A stretch of 6,763 bases of DNA, taken from Thermoplasmatota archaeon (GTDB lineage Archaea > Thermoplasmatota > E2 > DHVEG-1). Of this stretch, positions 4,841-6,763 are shown piece after piece. The notes beneath the pieces are model-generated. The model saw only the letters and a program-made list of their open reading frames with translations. It was not told the DNA's origin and did not search any database. The DNA lies in the NCBI GenBank assembly GCA_030605515.1, contig JAUWIE010000026.1:1-6763 (forward strand), given 5' to 3'. Position numbers and translations under genes: made by a program. Every line of letters starts with the position of its first letter. The first letter of the stretch is position 1.

Positions 4841-4856
4841 AATAAAATATATAAAG
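4841..4856 (+). promoter_or_regulatory. TATA box of the archaellin cluster
   Basis: AATAAAATATATAAAG has a good TATA core (AATATATAA, about 4846-4854) after an A-rich BRE-like stretch. Transcription would start near 4872-4877, leaving a leader of about 55 bases. No other comparable TATA lies between the transposon and the first archaellin. Confidence 0.5.
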
Positions 4857-4868
4857 CTTACACTTATT

Positions 4869-4919
4869 AGTGAGGGATAGCACTCTAATATAGTTGTTAA
4901 AAGCAACTTCATAGGAGGG
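4869..4919 (+). promoter_or_regulatory. Structured archaellin leader with strong ribosome site
   Basis: GTTGTT (4893-4898) pairs with AGCAAC (4902-4907) around an AAA loop (one T-G wobble). It ends five bases before the ribosome site AGGAGGG (4913-4919), which is 11 bases before the ATG at 4931. AGTG (4869-4872) can also pair with CACT (4881-4884). The small hairpin leaves the ribosome site free, so it may stabilise or tune the mRNA rather than block it. Confidence 0.4.
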
Positions 4920-4930
4920 ATGTAAAGAAG

Positions 4931-5593
4931 ATGGGAAATAAAATATGTAGAATATTAAGAAAAAAAGATGTTGGAAGCATTGGAATTGGCGCGATGATCG
5001 TTTTTATCTCGATGGTTCTTGTTGCCGGTATTGCTGCTAGTGTTTTAGTACAAACAGCTAATCGTTTGGAGATTCAAGCGATGCAGACCGGTCAAGAAAC
5101 CACAGCTGAGGTAGCTACTGGTTTAGCAGTAAGAGATGTTGAAGGACATGTTGCAACAGATATTGATTATATAGCTATATTGGTAGCACCAAGAGCAGGG
5201 TCAAGAGAAATTGATCTTTCTCAAACATATATTGAGATATCAGATACAAACATGAAAAATGTCCTTAAATATAGTAGTAGTTATTGGAATTCTAAAGGTG
5301 CAATTAAAGGTGATATTTTTACTGCGTCGTTTTATAGTAGCTTAGATGCGCAGACTTTTGGAGTAATTGTTCTAGAGGATTCAGATAGTTCTTGTACAGC
5401 AACTGCACCAGTCATCAACAGAGGGGATAAGGTCTTGTTGACAATTTTCTGTGATACAGGTAAAGTTTTCAATCAGAAAGTAGGAGAGCGAACAGATGTT
5501 TGGGGCATGGTTCAGGCTGAAGATGGAGCATCGGGTGTATTCTCGTTTAGAACTCCAGCTTCGTATACTGATACTGTGTATGACTTGTACTAA
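4931..5593 (+). CDS. flaB: Archaellin 1 (archaellum filament subunit)
   Basis: Major-filament-type archaellin, 220 residues, exported through the archaellum machinery and assembled on its hydrophobic helix. The class III signal is MGNKICRILRKKDVG, cut after Gly15 by the prepilin-like peptidase FlaK/ArlK. It is followed by the near-invariant core helix SIGIGAMIVFISMVLVAGIA (16-35) and SVLVQTANRLEIQA. The outer beta domain begins around residue 75 and includes the APRAGSREIDL motif, PVINRGDKVLL and the C-terminal strand VWGMVQAEDGASGVFSFRTP, ending in TVYDLY. It has no N-x-S/T sequon, unlike its two neighbours, and the shortest variable loop (13 residues between EG and APRAGS). It is first in the operon: the next gene's ribosome site overlaps its stop codon. 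Confidence 0.95.
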   Translation: MGNKICRILRKKDVGSIGIGAMIVFISMVLVAGIAASVLVQTANRLEIQAMQTGQETTAEVATGLAVRDVEGHVATDIDYIAILVAPRAGSREIDLSQTYIEISDTNMKNVLKYSSSYWNSKGAIKGDIFTASFYSSLDAQTFGVIVLEDSDSSCTATAPVINRGDKVLLTIFCDTGKVFNQKVGERTDVWGMVQAEDGASGVFSFRTPASYTDTVYDLY

Positions 5594-5735
5594 GGAGGAT
5601 GAAAAAAATGAGAAAACTATGTAAAATATTAAAGGAAGAGGATGTCGGAAGTATTGGTATCGGTGCGATGATTGTATTTATCGCAATGGTACTAGTTGCT
5701 GGTATCGCTGCATCAGTCCTTGTACAAACCGCTAA
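5591..5735 (+). repeat. Archaellin 5' duplicate block, copy 1
   Basis: This block covers the stop of archaellin 1, the ribosome site and the first 42 codons of archaellin 2. It matches 6316-6460 at 143 of 145 bases by direct comparison; the differences are AAG/AGG and ATT/ATC. Offset is 725 bases. Beyond it the two genes diverge at once. Confidence 0.85.
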
Positions 5736-6318
5736 CACCCTTGAGATACAAGCAATGAACACTGGTGAAGAAACTACATCTGAGGTATCAACTGGTATCG
5801 CAGTGTTTGATATAGAGGGACATGTCAATAAAACATCTACTGGTGCAACAAAATCTAACTCTGTTAACTGGTTGACTATTTCAATTAAACCACGTGCAGG
5901 TTCAAATGATATAGATTTGAAAACAACTGTTATTGAATTGAGTAATGGTGCAAAAAAGACATTATTATCCTATAACAGTTCAAATTCCACGTATATCTTT
6001 AATACTACTGTTAACAGTTGGAATGGACAAATATTTAGTTCATATACAATGGGATGGGGCAATCTTTCTAAAGAGGATTTTGGTATATTAGTACTTTCGG
6101 ATGCTGATAGCTCAATTAGTGCATCTACACCAGTTATCAATAGAGGAGATGCAGTTATGTTATGCATGAATTGTACGAATATTTTTCCAGATACCACGGA
6201 TGGTTTAAAGACAAGAGATAATGTTTGGGGACAGGTAATTCCTGAAGAAGGGAGCTTCGGTGTGTTCTCGTTTAGGGTGCCTTCATCGTTATCTGATACT
6301 GTGTATGATCTGTACTAA
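5608..6318 (+). CDS. flaB: Archaellin 2
   Basis: Second filament subunit, 236 residues from this start. The signal MRKLCKILKEEDVG is cut after Gly14, followed by the helix SIGIGAMIVFIAMVLVAGIA. The outer domain carries KPRAGSNDIDL, PVINRGDAVML and the C-terminal VWGQVIPEEGSFGVFSFRVP...TVYDLY, aligning with archaellin 1 end to end. I chose ATG 5608: AGGAGG (5593-5598) is 9 bases before it and touches the other candidate, ATG 5599, which would only add MKK. Six sequons (NKT, NSS, NST, NTT, NLS, NCT) all lie in the outer domain and point to N-glycosylation by AglB. The variable loop between EG and the PRAGS motif is about 22 residues. The AAGGAGGATG ribosome site begins in the stop codon of archaellin 1, so the two are surely co-transcribed. 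Confidence 0.93.
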   Translation: MRKLCKILKEEDVGSIGIGAMIVFIAMVLVAGIAASVLVQTANTLEIQAMNTGEETTSEVSTGIAVFDIEGHVNKTSTGATKSNSVNWLTISIKPRAGSNDIDLKTTVIELSNGAKKTLLSYNSSNSTYIFNTTVNSWNGQIFSSYTMGWGNLSKEDFGILVLSDADSSISASTPVINRGDAVMLCMNCTNIFPDTTDGLKTRDNVWGQVIPEEGSFGVFSFRVPSSLSDTVYDLY

Positions 6319-6460
6319 GGAGGATGAAAAAAATGAGAAAACTATGTAAAATATTAAGGGAAGAGGATGTCGGAAGTATTGGTATCGGTGCGATGATCGT
6401 ATTTATCGCAATGGTACTAGTTGCTGGTATCGCTGCATCAGTCCTTGTACAAACCGCTAA
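6316..6460 (+). repeat. Archaellin 5' duplicate block, copy 2
   Basis: Partner of 5591-5735. It spans the stop of archaellin 2 through codon 42 of archaellin 3. Identity runs through third codon positions, so it reflects recent copying rather than protein-level constraint. Confidence 0.85.
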
Positions 6461-6763
6461 TCGTCTTGAATCTCAGGCTATGACTACTGGTGCTCAGACT
6501 ACTGCTGAGGTTGCTACAGGTATTCGTGTTGTTGACATAGAAGGGCAAAAAACTACATTAATTCAGCAGTATAACACATCAACTAACCTACTTTGGAATT
6601 ATTCTGGTAGACAAGATGGTAACACATCGTTTCGAGGGTGGCATAACTATACTCGTCTTCATAATATGACCATTACTGTTGCTCCAAGAGCAGGATCTAT
6701 GGATATTGATCTTGGAGAATGTGTAATAGAGATTTCAAACTCAACAGCGAAATGTCTTCTGAC
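6333..6763 (+). CDS. flaB: Archaellin 3 (3' end beyond the window)
   Basis: Third filament subunit, 143 codons visible and open to the last base. The start ATG 6333 is 9 bases after AGGAGG (6318-6323), the same layout as archaellin 2. The signal MRKLCKILREEDVG is cut after Gly14, and the core helix is identical to that of archaellin 2. After VVDIEG there is a 45-residue loop, much longer than in the siblings, with five sequons (NTS, NYS, NTS, NYT, NMT). The shared APRAGSMDIDL motif and a sixth sequon, NST, follow. The gene continues the operon. In related archaea the accessory archaellum genes (flaC/D/E, flaF to flaJ) usually come next, so they may lie just outside. Confidence 0.93.
   Translation, partial: MRKLCKILREEDVGSIGIGAMIVFIAMVLVAGIAASVLVQTANRLESQAMTTGAQTTAEVATGIRVVDIEGQKTTLIQQYNTSTNLLWNYSGRQDGNTSFRGWHNYTRLHNMTITVAPRAGSMDIDLGECVIEISNSTAKCLL

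Noticed and set aside
5599..5607. ATG 5599 (and the matching ATG 6324) as archaellin starts
   Set aside because: They touch the AGGAGG ribosome site, leaving no spacing. ATG 5608 and 6333 give 9-base spacing and a signal peptide length like that of archaellin 1.
5547..6197. Minus-strand frames opposite archaellin 1/2
   Set aside because: Composition shadows of the conserved archaellin codons. They have no ribosome site or family features.

Overview
The window reads as chromosomal DNA of an AT-rich archaeon. The signs are three tandem archaellin genes with type III (prepilin-like) signal peptides, two surface proteins ending in a PGF-CTERM-type archaeosortase signal, two perfect TTTAAATA TATA boxes, and strong GGAGG-type ribosome binding sites. 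This combination fits the Euryarchaeota, and I lean towards a Thermoplasmatota-like lineage. That placement is an inference from gene content, not a measurement.

Layout, left to right. (1) The 3' end of an N-glycosylated, PGF-CTERM-anchored surface protein (1-528). (2) An endonuclease III DNA glycosylase (626-1294), followed on the same strand by a small winged-helix regulator (1365-1718); no terminator is visible between them. (3) A 71-residue, probably SH3/KOW-like protein on the minus strand (1824-2039). It faces a second PGF-CTERM surface protein (2233-2778) across a 193-base divergent promoter region that holds both TATA boxes and a perfect 16-bp palindrome. (4) A small minus-strand lipoprotein with a FxLYD-like domain (2840-3256). 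(5) A 145-residue protein of unknown function with a strong ribosome binding site (3537-3974). (6) An insertion-sequence zone: a degraded scrap resembling the 3' end of an IS605-type tnpB (about 3980-4060), then an IS200-like element (about 4085-4705). The element's Y1 transposase gene is frameshifted just before its catalytic tyrosine. (7) The start of an archaellum locus: an upstream region with a TATA box and a structured leader, then three archaellin genes. The third is cut by the window edge, and the ORF for it is open to the last base.

The cell-envelope theme is strong: two archaeosortase substrates, one lipoprotein and three filament subunits. The most informative signals are the single-base lesion in tnpA (the downstream frame restores the Tyr-x3-Gln signature), a hairpin that appears to occlude the tnpA ribosome binding site, and a 145-base near-identical block at the 5' ends of archaellins 2 and 3. 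The archaellins also carry an outer loop that grows from gene to gene (13, 22, 45 residues) and gains N-glycosylation sequons (none in archaellin 1). I found no CRISPR array, tRNA or rRNA. I do not see a clearly new defence or metabolic system here. The best candidates for undescribed biology are the 145-residue orphan, the 71-residue protein with its palindrome, and the diversifying archaellin set.
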